DNA from: Treponema sp. UBA3649
GTDB lineage: Bacteria > Spirochaetota > Spirochaetia > Treponematales > Treponemataceae
Direction: 5' to 3'
Assembly: GCA_002373325.1 (NCBI GenBank)
Contig: DFKI01000137.1
Location: 1 to 51,184 of the forward strand
Length of the DNA: 51,184 nt
The translations under genes and the position numbers were made by a program. Below the pieces are notes generated by a model. It saw only the letters and a program-made list of their open reading frames with translations, was not told where the DNA came from and did no database searches. Each line of letters begins with the position of its first letter. Position 1 is the stretch's first letter. Below are positions 8,247 to 15,918 of the stretch, in pieces.

Positions 8247-10226
8247 GTGGGTGAAAAAATGTCAGAAGAAGAAGATAAAAAATATTCCGCAAGCAGCATA
8301 CAGGTTCTGAAGGGTCTTGAGGCTGTTAGAAAAAGACCGGGCATGTACATCGGTTCCACGGGTCCGAACGGATTGCATCATCTTGTTTACGAGGTGGTGG
8401 ACAACAGCATTGACGAGGCGATGGCCGGATTCTGCGATACGATTACGGTTGCTTTGGAAAAGGATGACATCTGCCGCGTTGAGGATAACGGCCGCGGTAT
8501 TCCGGTTGACATTCATCCCACGGAGCATGTCTCTGCCTTGGAGCTTGTTCTTACAAGATTGCATGCCGGAGGAAAATTCGACAAGTCCAACTACAAGGTT
8601 TCCGGAGGATTGCACGGTGTCGGTGTGAGCTGCGTGAATGCACTTTCGGTCTGGATGGAAGCCTTTGTAAACCGCGATGGAAAAAGATATCAGCAGAAGT
8701 ACGCCGAGGGAAAGCCCAAGACAAAAGTTGAGTGCCTTGGAGACACCGGCTTGCATGGAACCACAATCAGATGGAAGGCAGACAAGACCATTTTCACCGA
8801 GACCACAACTTACAATTTCGATGTGCTTGCCCAGAGACTCAGGGAGCTTGCTTTCCTTAATCCCGGAATCACAATCAAATTCCGCGACGAGAGGCTTGAG
8901 ACACCGAAAGAGGTCGTCTATAAATTCGAGGGCGGAATCAAGCATTATGTCACCGTCCTGAACGAGGGCAAAAAGGTAATCCCCGACGAGCCGCTTTACA
9001 TCTCAGGCGAGGAAAACGGAGTGATGATGGAAGTCGCCATGCAGTATGTGCGTGACAGCTACAGCGAGAACATCCATTCCTATGTAAACGACATCAACAC
9101 CCACGAGGGAGGAACCCACCTTGACGGATTCAAGCTTGCCCTTACGATTGTCCTTAACAAGCAGCTTGAGGTCGAGAATACTTCCCGTGATAAAATCCGC
9201 AAGAAGCTCGTGAATGCGAATCCGAAGAATCCTGAGAAGCTTTCCGGTGATGACGTGAGGGCAGGTCTTACGGCGGTTCTTTCGGTCAAGGTTCCTGAGC
9301 CCCAGTTCGAGGGACAGACAAAGACAAAGCTCGGAAACAGCGAGGTCCGTTCCTATGTGGATGAGCTCGTAAAGCAGAAACTTACAATCTGGTGCGAGCA
9401 GAATCCCCAGCAGGTAGACATGATTTTGGAAAAGGCGGTCAGTGAGGCCGTCGCAAGGATTGCCGCAAGAAAAGCAAAGGAGGCGAGCCGTCGTAAATCC
9501 GGACTGGACAGTTTCGGTCTTCCGGGAAAACTTGCCGACTGCACGTCAAAGAAACCTGAGGAATGTGAGGTGTACATAGTCGAGGGAGACTCTGCAGGTG
9601 GTTCCGCAAAACAGGGGCGCGATCCGAAGATTCAGGCCATACTTCCTCTGTGGGGTAAAATGCTCAACGTAGAAAAATCCCACGCGGACAAGGTAATCAA
9701 CAACGACAAGCTGCAGCCGGTAATCGCGTCTTTGGGTACGGGAATCGGAAAGGATTTTGACATAGAAAAATTGCGCTATCACAAAATCATCATCATGGCG
9801 GATGCCGACGTTGACGGAAGCCATATCTCCACTCTTCTCCTGACTTTCTTCTTCCGCTACATGCCCCAGCTGATTGAGAACGGATATGTTTACATAGCCA
9901 TGCCTCCCCTTTACCGCGTGAGCTACAAGAAAAAGGACTACTTCACATTCACCGACGAGGAGCGTGATTCCGTAATCGCAAGGCTCAGAAGTGAAAATCC
10001 GGGAGACATAAAGCTGGACGTGCAGCGTTACAAGGGTCTCGGTGAGATGGAATGGCAGGAGCTGAAGGAGACGACGATGAATCCCGCCAACCGAAAGATG
10101 AAGCAGGTTCACTTGACCGATGCCGAGGAAGCTGACAAGGTTTTCAATATCCTCATGGGAGAGGAAGTTGAGCCCCGCCGCAAGTTCATAGAAGAAAACG
10201 CCGTTTATGCGACACTGGATGTGTGA
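8247..10226 (+). CDS. gyrB: DNA gyrase subunit B
   Basis: The ATPase subunit of gyrase, which introduces negative supercoils together with GyrA. The GHKL ATPase signatures are VVDNSIDEAMAG, DNGRGIPVDIHP and GGLHGVGVSCVNALS. The TOPRIM domain has EGDSAGGSAKQGRD and the metal-binding DADVDGSHI. The C-terminus ends normally at about residue 659, without the long insertion of enterobacterial GyrB. The frame can start with GTG at 8247, 5 bp after AGGGGCGG, or with ATG at 8259; I list the longer form. A three-gene cassette separates it from gyrA, which is unusual since the two genes are normally adjacent or distant. Confidence 0.97.
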   Translation: MGEKMSEEEDKKYSASSIQVLKGLEAVRKRPGMYIGSTGPNGLHHLVYEVVDNSIDEAMAGFCDTITVALEKDDICRVEDNGRGIPVDIHPTEHVSALELVLTRLHAGGKFDKSNYKVSGGLHGVGVSCVNALSVWMEAFVNRDGKRYQQKYAEGKPKTKVECLGDTGLHGTTIRWKADKTIFTETTTYNFDVLAQRLRELAFLNPGITIKFRDERLETPKEVVYKFEGGIKHYVTVLNEGKKVIPDEPLYISGEENGVMMEVAMQYVRDSYSENIHSYVNDINTHEGGTHLDGFKLALTIVLNKQLEVENTSRDKIRKKLVNANPKNPEKLSGDDVRAGLTAVLSVKVPEPQFEGQTKTKLGNSEVRSYVDELVKQKLTIWCEQNPQQVDMILEKAVSEAVARIAARKAKEASRRKSGLDSFGLPGKLADCTSKKPEECEVYIVEGDSAGGSAKQGRDPKIQAILPLWGKMLNVEKSHADKVINNDKLQPVIASLGTGIGKDFDIEKLRYHKIIIMADADVDGSHISTLLLTFFFRYMPQLIENGYVYIAMPPLYRVSYKKKDYFTFTDEERDSVIARLRSENPGDIKLDVQRYKGLGEMEWQELKETTMNPANRKMKQVHLTDAEEADKVFNILMGEEVEPRRKFIEENAVYATLDV

Positions 10227-10231
10227 TATTT

Positions 10232-10462
10232 ATGGGATATGATGATTGTGCTGAGATAGACAAAAATCTTCTTGTCGTAACTGCCATTCAGGGTTATGCG
10301 GAGAACCATAATATTTCTGAATCCGAGGCATACGAGAAATTTTTGCGGCATGATATGTTGAATTTGATTCGAAGTCAGTATTCTGCTCTGCATACTCAAT
10401 CTCTGGAAGATGCGGTATGCTTTGCGGAGGATGTGATGCGCCGGTATGAGTCGGTGGGGTAG
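10232..10462 (+). CDS. DUF3791-family small protein, probable antitoxin-like partner
   Basis: A 76-residue acidic protein. The body (AENHNISESEAYEKFLRHDMLN, then QYSALHTQSLEDAVCFAEDV) resembles the DUF3791 family of small helical proteins that lie beside DUF3990 genes. The start could be GTG at 10223, overlapping the gyrB stop, or ATG at 10232; neither has a good ribosome-binding site, so it may depend on translation from gyrB. The next gene starts 4 bp after its stop. By context I infer an antitoxin or chaperone role for the DUF3990 protein. That function is not shown by the sequence itself. Confidence 0.65.
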   Translation: MGYDDCAEIDKNLLVVTAIQGYAENHNISESEAYEKFLRHDMLNLIRSQYSALHTQSLEDAVCFAEDVMRRYESVG

Positions 10463-10466
10463 GAAT

Positions 10467-10940
10467 ATGACTTTGTATCATGGAACAAACAGTAATTTTT
10501 CAACCATCGATTTTTCTCATTCAAAGGATAAGCGTGATTTTGGCAAGGGGTTCTATACTACCACAATATATGAGCAGGCAAGTCAATGGGCAAAAAATCA
10601 GTTTATTCGGTATGGAGGGGATGGAAGTTTCGTAAAAGTTTTTGAATATGTTTCTGATGACAATTTGACTGTTCTTGATTTTCCGTCAATGAATTTGGAG
10701 TGGCTTGAGTTTGTGAAAATCAACAGGACAAAAGGCGGGCTCTCACATGGATATGATATTGTAAAGGGACCCGTTGCAAATGATAATACCATGAGAACCA
10801 TAGCCCTTTATATTTCTGGAATCTATACGGCGGAACAAGCCATGGAGAAACTTTCATTTTTCAAGGTTAATGACCAGATTTCTTTTCATACGGAGAGGGC
10901 TTTGAAAAATTTGCGATGGATGGAGGATGTAAAAATTTGA
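10467..10940 (+). CDS. DUF3990 protein, ADP-ribosyltransferase-like, putative toxin
   Basis: A 157-residue protein that starts MTLYHGTNSNF and continues with RDFGKGFYTTT around residues 23–33. This H-then-Y pattern (His5, Tyr30) resembles the first two parts of the H-Y-E active site of PARP-like ADP-ribosyltransferases; a Q-x-S-F-H-T-E segment near 137–143 could supply the third. I recognise it as DUF3990. The ATG at 10467 follows GTAGGA and is preferred over the upstream GTG at 10446. It is flanked by two small genes on the same strand and inserted between gyrB and gyrA. A toxin role is inferred from family neighbourhood and fold; the target is unknown. Confidence 0.65.
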   Translation: MTLYHGTNSNFSTIDFSHSKDKRDFGKGFYTTTIYEQASQWAKNQFIRYGGDGSFVKVFEYVSDDNLTVLDFPSMNLEWLEFVKINRTKGGLSHGYDIVKGPVANDNTMRTIALYISGIYTAEQAMEKLSFFKVNDQISFHTERALKNLRWMEDVKI

Positions 10941-10942
10941 CC

Positions 10943-11173
10943 ATGCCATGCTATATATACAAACAGCAGGATATTACGATGGACATTCTTATGAAAATAG
11001 AGCATGTCGTCCGTATTATTTCTGCCAATGAAAAAAAATCTTTCGATGAGGGATTGAATGATTTTTATAAATCAAGGACTTATGGCTCTTTGAAAAATAC
11101 ACAATCTTGCTTATGGGCAGAGAGTGCGGAATTCATTGCCGATGAGTTTGAGAGGGAAGTGAATTCGAACTAA
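10943..11173 (+). CDS. Small helical protein, third gene of the DUF3990 cassette
   Basis: About 76 residues if ATG at 10943 is used, 2 bp after the DUF3990 stop; ATG at 10979, with AGCAGG 9 bp upstream, is a possible alternative giving 64 residues. The visible core is KIEHVVRIISANEKKSFDEGLNDFYKSRTYGSL followed by SLxxE-type helices. Small proteins of this shape commonly accompany DUF3990 and DUF3791 genes, so I infer a second antitoxin-like component. Only 22 bp separate it from gyrA, and gyrA has its own CAGGAG site, so the cassette may be co-transcribed with both gyrase genes. Confidence 0.55.
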   Translation: MPCYIYKQQDITMDILMKIEHVVRIISANEKKSFDEGLNDFYKSRTYGSLKNTQSCLWAESAEFIADEFEREVNSN

Positions 11174-11195
11174 TGAAAAATGACAGGAGTAATTC

Positions 11196-13655
11196 ATGGA
11201 AGAAATAAAAACACCGGAAGGCGGTACACTGATTCCGGTCGCCATTGAGACAGAAATGAAAAAGGCATACATCGACTATTCAATGTCGGTTATTGTTGCC
11301 CGAGCTCTCCCCGACGTGCGGGATGGATTAAAGCCGGTTCACCGAAGAATTCTCTACGCCATGAACGAAGAGGGACTTCACATGAGCGGAAAAACCCGTA
11401 AGTGTGCCACCGTGGTCGGAGACGTTCTCGGACGTTACCATCCTCACGGAGACGCTTCAGTTTATGATGCGATGGTCCGTCTGGGACAGCATTTTTCCAT
11501 GAGATACATGCCGGTCCAAAAGCAAGGTAACTTCGGAGGAATTGACGGAAGCCCCGCCGCAGCATACCGTTACACTGAGGCAAAGATGTCCAACATCGCC
11601 GAGGAAATGGTGGCCGACATAAAGAAAGACACCGTTGATTTTCTTCCGAATTTCGATGACACGCGAAAGGAGCCCGTGGTTCTTCCCGCAAAGTTTCCTT
11701 TCCTTTTGTGCAACGGGTCGAACGGAATCGCAGTCGGTATGGCAACGAACATGCCTCCGCACAATCTCCGGGAAATAGCTTCAGCAATAAGCGCGTACAT
11801 CGATAATTCTGAAATCAGCATAGACGAGCTTTGCACTCACGTGAAGGGACCTGATTTTCCGACCGGCGGAATCATCTTCGGCAAAAAGGGAATCAAGGAT
11901 GCTTATAAGACAGGACGCGGCAAACTGATTGTCCGTGGAAGATTTACCATTGAGGTTGACAAGCACGGAAAGGAGTCCATCGTTTTTACCGAGGTTCCGT
12001 ATCAGGTACGCACCGACGATTTGTGCAGGAGAATCGGTGAGCTTGCCCGCGAGAAAGTGATTGAGGGAATCGAGCGTGTGAACGACAGTTCCGCAGGTGA
12101 CGACGTAAGAATCGTGATTGAACTCAAGCGTGGAGCCATGACCAAGGTTGTTGTGAACCAGCTTTTTGCGAAGACGGCGCTTCAGTCAAGTTTCGGCGTA
12201 ATCAATCTTGCCCTGGTGAACGGTCGCCCGGAGATTTTGAATCTCAAGCAGCTCATTAAATGCTTCGTTGATCACCGCAACAATGTGATTGTCCGGCGCA
12301 CCCAGTTTGAGTTAAAGGAAGCGAAAAAACGCGAGCATATCCTTGAGGCCCTGATCGTTGCAGTTGACGCGATTGATGAGGTCATAAAAATCATCCGTGG
12401 AAGCCGCGACGAAAATGAGGCCAAAGCCGGACTGATGAAACGGTTCGGATTTGACGACGAGCAGGCTCAGGCCATCGTTGACATGAGATTGGGACGTCTC
12501 ACCGGATTGAGAATCGAAGAGCTCAGGAAGGAGATGGAGGAGATAAAAATCCTCATTGCCCATCTGGAAGATTTGCTTGCCCACAACGAAAAGATTCTTG
12601 CCCTTATCAAAACGGAGACAAACGAGCTTGCCGACAAATATGGCGATGACCGCCGTACTGATATTGTCGCGGGTGAGGTTGAGGAAATCAACGTGGAGGA
12701 CCTGATTAAGGAAGAGGACATGGTGGTTCTCATTTCCAAACTGGGTTACATCAAGCGAGTTCCGGTAAGTCTCTACCGCAGTCAGGCTAGGGGAGGAAAG
12801 GGCTCCATTTCCGCCAAGCTTGTGGAGGAGGATTACATCAACCAGATGTTCGTCGCGTCCACCCATGACTATCTTATGTTCATTACGAACGAGGGAAAGG
12901 CTTACTGGATCAAGGTGCATGAGATTCCTGAGGCATCTAAGACAAGCCGTGGATCGCACATCAAGAGTCTCTTGCAAGTCAGCGCGAACGAGGAGATTAC
13001 AACGACGGTCAGCTTGAAAGAGTTCGCCGAGGATCAGTTCCTCTTCATGGCGACCGCAAACGGCATAGTAAAGAAAACTCCGACCTTTGAATTCAGAAAC
13101 GCAAAGTCCCGGGGTATGCAGGCTGCCCGCTTGGATGACGGAGACACTTTGGTCAGCGCGATTCTCTCCGGTGGAAAGGATGAGCTTTTGCTTGTGAGTC
13201 GCCGGGGTCAGGCTCTCAGAATCAGCGAGGAGGAAGTGCGTGCAATGGGTCGTGCGGGTCGCGGCGTTAACGGCATGAAGCTGAGTGACGGTGATGAGCT
13301 TTGTGCGGCAATCCACGTGGATGAAAATGCGAAGATTGTCGTAATTACCGAAAAGGGTGTCGGCAAGAGAGTTGAGTTCTCCGAGTTCAATGCTCACGGT
13401 CGTGGAACCGGCGGACAGAGAATCTTCGGCAATGTGGATGACAAGGGTGAGATTATAGGAGCCCTTACGGTTCAGGATGACGACAGCATAATGTGCATCA
13501 CGAGTCAGGGAACTTCCCTCCGCGTTGAAGCCTCCCAGATTTCTCAGCAGGGAAGGGGAAGCAGCGGTGTCCGTGTGGTTGATATAACCGAGCCCGATTA
13601 CGTGGTCGGCATTGACAGAATCGCACGTTCTGAGGATGACAAGCTTGATTCTTAA
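11196..13655 (+). CDS. gyrA: DNA gyrase subunit A
   Basis: An 819-residue subunit that cuts and rejoins DNA. The breakage domain has ARALPDVRDGLKPVHRRILYAM and the catalytic tyrosine Tyr126 in AAYRYTEAKMS. The C-terminal beta-pinwheel contains the GyrA box QARGGKG, which marks it as gyrase and not topoisomerase IV. In the quinolone pocket (HPHGDASVYDAM) the position matching E. coli Ser83 is alanine (Ala87) and the Asp87 equivalent (Asp91) is kept. The start ATG at 11196 follows CAGGAG. A strong terminator follows 20 bp after the stop. Confidence 0.98.
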   Translation: MEEIKTPEGGTLIPVAIETEMKKAYIDYSMSVIVARALPDVRDGLKPVHRRILYAMNEEGLHMSGKTRKCATVVGDVLGRYHPHGDASVYDAMVRLGQHFSMRYMPVQKQGNFGGIDGSPAAAYRYTEAKMSNIAEEMVADIKKDTVDFLPNFDDTRKEPVVLPAKFPFLLCNGSNGIAVGMATNMPPHNLREIASAISAYIDNSEISIDELCTHVKGPDFPTGGIIFGKKGIKDAYKTGRGKLIVRGRFTIEVDKHGKESIVFTEVPYQVRTDDLCRRIGELAREKVIEGIERVNDSSAGDDVRIVIELKRGAMTKVVVNQLFAKTALQSSFGVINLALVNGRPEILNLKQLIKCFVDHRNNVIVRRTQFELKEAKKREHILEALIVAVDAIDEVIKIIRGSRDENEAKAGLMKRFGFDDEQAQAIVDMRLGRLTGLRIEELRKEMEEIKILIAHLEDLLAHNEKILALIKTETNELADKYGDDRRTDIVAGEVEEINVEDLIKEEDMVVLISKLGYIKRVPVSLYRSQARGGKGSISAKLVEEDYINQMFVASTHDYLMFITNEGKAYWIKVHEIPEASKTSRGSHIKSLLQVSANEEITTTVSLKEFAEDQFLFMATANGIVKKTPTFEFRNAKSRGMQAARLDDGDTLVSAILSGGKDELLLVSRRGQALRISEEEVRAMGRAGRGVNGMKLSDGDELCAAIHVDENAKIVVITEKGVGKRVEFSEFNAHGRGTGGQRIFGNVDDKGEIIGALTVQDDDSIMCITSQGTSLRVEASQISQQGRGSSGVRVVDITEPDYVVGIDRIARSEDDKLDS

Positions 13656-13675
13656 CTAGACTTTGTTTTTCATTG

Positions 13676-13724
13676 TCGGCTGTCCGGTCAGTTCAAATTG
13701 AATTAACCTGGCAGCCGATTTTTT
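13676..13724 (+). terminator. Rho-independent terminator of the gyrase genes
   Basis: TCGGCTG (13676–13682) pairs with CAGCCGA (13712–13718), with some further pairing inside, followed by a T run at 13719–13724. Confidence 0.8.
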
Positions 13725-13765
13725 ATGCAATACGTATTTTAAGTTTAATTTAATATATTTTTTTG

Positions 13766-13794
13766 TAGACAATTTTCATTTATTATTGTAGAAT
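13766..13794 (+). promoter_or_regulatory. Predicted promoter of a small RNA
   Basis: TAGACA (13766–13771), a 17-bp spacer and TAGAAT (13789–13794), each 5 of 6 to consensus. No gene follows, only a short stretch ending in a terminator. Confidence 0.5.
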
Positions 13795-13800
13795 GTATTC

Positions 13801-13894
13801 AAGTTGTTTCAATACACTTATAGAGGTTTACCCATTCGGTAAATCAATATCCATCAGGCTCCGGGCAAATGAATAGTTTGTCCGGTTTTTTTTT
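13801..13894 (+). ncRNA. Candidate small RNA, about 94 nt
   Basis: Transcription from the preceding promoter would begin near 13801. The predicted RNA has a 6-bp hairpin, TTTACC/GGTAAA with a 5-nt loop (13827–13843), and a 9-bp terminator stem (13861–13885, 7-nt loop, one G·U pair) followed by nine T residues. It has no open frame of note and does not show the conserved loops of SRP RNA, 6S RNA, tmRNA or RNase P RNA. It could be an attenuated leader, but no downstream gene exists on this strand. Confidence 0.45.
13861..13894 (+). terminator. Strong rho-independent terminator
   Basis: Stem CCGGGCAAA / TTTGTCCGG with loop TGAATAG and nine T residues; terminates the candidate small RNA. Confidence 0.8.
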
Positions 13895-14084
13895 ACATCT
13901 CCTTTATGAAAACTCTATATATAGTGGTGTTTTTGCAGATTTGCGCATAAATACACTATCTTCACTAGATGTTAGCACCCAGACAAAAACATCAAGTCTG
14001 CTTCATCTAAATGCTTCAGGCAGATTAGAGTATCTCTTTCTCAATTAAATCAGGATCTCCGTGACGGGTCAAATTTTTTTCATA

Positions 14085-14100
14085 AGTTCCACGTGGAACA
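14085..14100. other. parS site 1
   Basis: A-GTTCCACGTGGAAC-A: the 14-bp inner palindrome is perfect; only the outermost left base departs from the TGTTCCACGTGGAACA form. Confidence 0.85.
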
Positions 14101-14375
14101 TTTCAACAAATCTCTTGGAAAAATTCTGCGAACGAGCAGACTGTCATTAGTGTTCGCTGTGGTAATTAATATAGATGTCTTCTAAAAACTTGTTTACACC
14201 GATTTTTAGAGGGTCCCCATGGGAAATCTATGCAGACTCATTTATGGCTGGAAAAGTCTCAAAACTCTGATGAATTGCAATCAGATATTTCTCATAAAAT
14301 GTAGTAATTTTTGAAAAGCGGAAGATTGATCTGCTTGAAATCACTTGTGAAAAATTTCTTTTTGTGTTTAAAAAG

Positions 14376-14391
14376 TGTTCCACGTAGAACA
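14376..14391. other. parS site 2
   Basis: TGTTCCACGTAGAACA, one base off a perfect palindrome, followed by TTT as at most sites here. Confidence 0.85.
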
Positions 14392-14732
14392 TTTATTCTA
14401 GAAAATCACCGAATAATCCGAATGGGGATTTATGCTTCCCATATTAATTGTCATTCTCAAGGATAGTGAAGGACGTTGGTGTTTCATCCTGCGTGAGCTT
14501 TGAGTCCGTTGTTAATATTTCCTCCCATTTTTTTTCATTGAGAAATCACATTATCGACTGCCGTGTTTATTCAATGTGTAGCTGTTTTTTATTAATGAGA
14601 ACCCTCGAAAAACTTCAGTCTTTGGATGTCGCCTAATATGTTATGTTTAATTAAATGAATGATGAAGTCCTACATTCATTATGTGAGAATGATTTTTTTT
14701 GAACTCCTCTTCTTCGTTCCTGCATTGTAAAA

Positions 14733-14748
14733 TGTTCCACGTAGAACA
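14733..14748. other. parS site 3
   Basis: TGTTCCACGTAGAACA, identical to site 2 and flanked by AAA and TTT. Confidence 0.85.
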
Positions 14749-14962
14749 TTTCCAGTAAGATTTCATTTCATTTGGCTCAGATAAAAAATCATATTTGAGA
14801 AATGTGCTTTTTCTGAGTTTTATTGTGGGGAGGTTTCTATACCCCGATGATCTGCTCCCAGTGTTGGTGATTTGTGTTGTGGAGTAAGTGACTTGCCTTC
14901 ATGTCATATTTTGGCCAATTCTGTTTCTTTTTAAGAATTAAATGTGGAAATGAATCATTAAA

Positions 14963-14978
14963 TGTTTCACGTGGAACA
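14963..14978. other. parS site 4
   Basis: TGTTTCACGTGGAACA, a hybrid of the classic half-site TGTTTCAC and the local half-site GTGGAACA; TCATTAA and TTAATGA arms extend the symmetry. Confidence 0.88.
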
Positions 14979-15621
14979 TTTGATTAATGACGTTCTTTTT
15001 ATAACCAAAAGCATAATTATTTAAATATAATTTGATTTTCGATAAAGAGTGTTTTCCTGGTGTTGATTTTTCTTCTGAGATAAAATAACCTACGTTGAGA
15101 ATCAGGAAAAGATCAATGAAACTTTTATGGGCATAAAACTCTATCATTCAGTTTTTTATGAAAACTCGACATTCTCTGGCTTGATTAGGTGGCTATTTTG
15201 GATGTTGGAGGCAGTTTTGAGTTTATTACCCCTGGAAACTTCCTCTTAGGACTTATATTCTTTCGGGGATAATTAAACTCTGTAATTCTCATATCCAGAT
15301 GCTGCCCATTTATGCTAGAATCCCTTGCTTAGGGAGCTTACCGTATTGACTATAGAAATGACGGAAATTACATATATTGGCTTTCAAATAAATGGACATT
15401 CCGAGCATGTTCAGCATGGCAGTCAATTGGTATTCGGTTGCCCAGGGGAGAGTAAAAAAATAGGTCGTAATTCTTTTGTTAATAGGAACCTCGAAAAACT
15501 TCAGATTTTCAATATGCTCTAATATCAATTGTTAAGTAAAAAAAGTCTTTTACTTCTTGAAATGGCTTTCAAGTTTTGAAGCTTCCTAAACATTTTAATG
15601 CGGATGTTTTTAACAAGAAAA

Positions 15622-15637
15622 TGTTTCACGTGGAACA
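15622..15637. other. parS site 5
   Basis: TGTTTCACGTGGAACA, identical to site 4. Confidence 0.88.
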
Positions 15638-15685
15638 TCTGTTGGGAGAAGAAAAACCACAAAGGAATTGTTTTCTCGTTTTTCT

Positions 15686-15820
15686 TTATCCCCAAGTTTT
15701 CCACAGGCTAAAAAAGATGATGATGTCGGTAGAAACTTGTGAAGGCCTGCAAATAAAGGGTTTACGGCTGGTCTATTTTAATCCTTTCAAAAATGGGAGT
15801 TTTTCCTAAAGTTTTCCACA
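15686..15820 (+). promoter_or_regulatory. DnaA-box-like cluster in the parS region
   Basis: TTATCCCCA at 15686–15694, TTTTCCACA at 15697–15705 and TTTTCCACA at 15812–15820, each one mismatch from TTATCCACA and all in the same orientation. They lie between parS sites 5 and 6. Confidence 0.4.
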
Positions 15821-15841
15821 GGTTTTACTTTTGATAAATTC

Positions 15842-15857
15842 TGTTCCACGTGGAACA
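15842..15857. other. parS site 6
   Basis: TGTTCCACGTGGAACA, a perfect 16-bp palindrome directly beside the argA terminator. Confidence 0.9.
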
Positions 15858-15858
15858 C

Positions 15859-15905
15859 AAAAAAGCGATGGTTAAAACTCATGTTTTCAGAATTTCAGCC
15901 ATCGC
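15859..15905 (-). terminator. Rho-independent terminator of argA
   Basis: On the minus strand GCGATGG (15905–15899) pairs with CCATCGC (15871–15865), with an inner AAAAC/GTTTT stem, then a T run (15864–15859). Confidence 0.75.
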
Positions 15906-15918
15906 CGTTAATTTCAAT

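Larger units (their letters stand above)
13656..15918. other. 2.26-kb non-coding origin-proximal centromere region
   Basis: No convincing gene lies between gyrA and argA. The stretch holds, in order: the gyrA terminator, a candidate promoter–small RNA–terminator unit (13766–13894), six parS sites (14085–15857), a 16-bp exact duplication (CCTCGAAAAACTTCAG at 14603–14618 and 15489–15504), three DnaA-box-like 9-mers (15686–15820) and the argA terminator. Short open frames here have no ribosome-binding sites and some translate straight through parS. parA and parB are not in the window. Confidence 0.75.

Noticed and set aside
8262..8945. 227-residue frame opposite gyrB
   Set aside because: It is antisense to conserved gyrB coding DNA, with no own promoter or ribosome-binding site.
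12312..13397. 361-residue frame opposite gyrA
   Set aside because: Long only because the gyrA codon pattern lacks stops in this frame; not similar to any protein I know.
13801..13894. SRP or 6S RNA
   Set aside because: The conserved GGAA-type loop of SRP RNA and the long open bubble of 6S RNA are not present.
14448..14636. 62-residue frame in the centromere region
   Set aside because: No promoter or ribosome-binding site; its end is only the shared 16-bp duplication.
14938..15147. 69-residue frame in the centromere region
   Set aside because: It translates a parS site as MFHVKH and has no ribosome-binding site.
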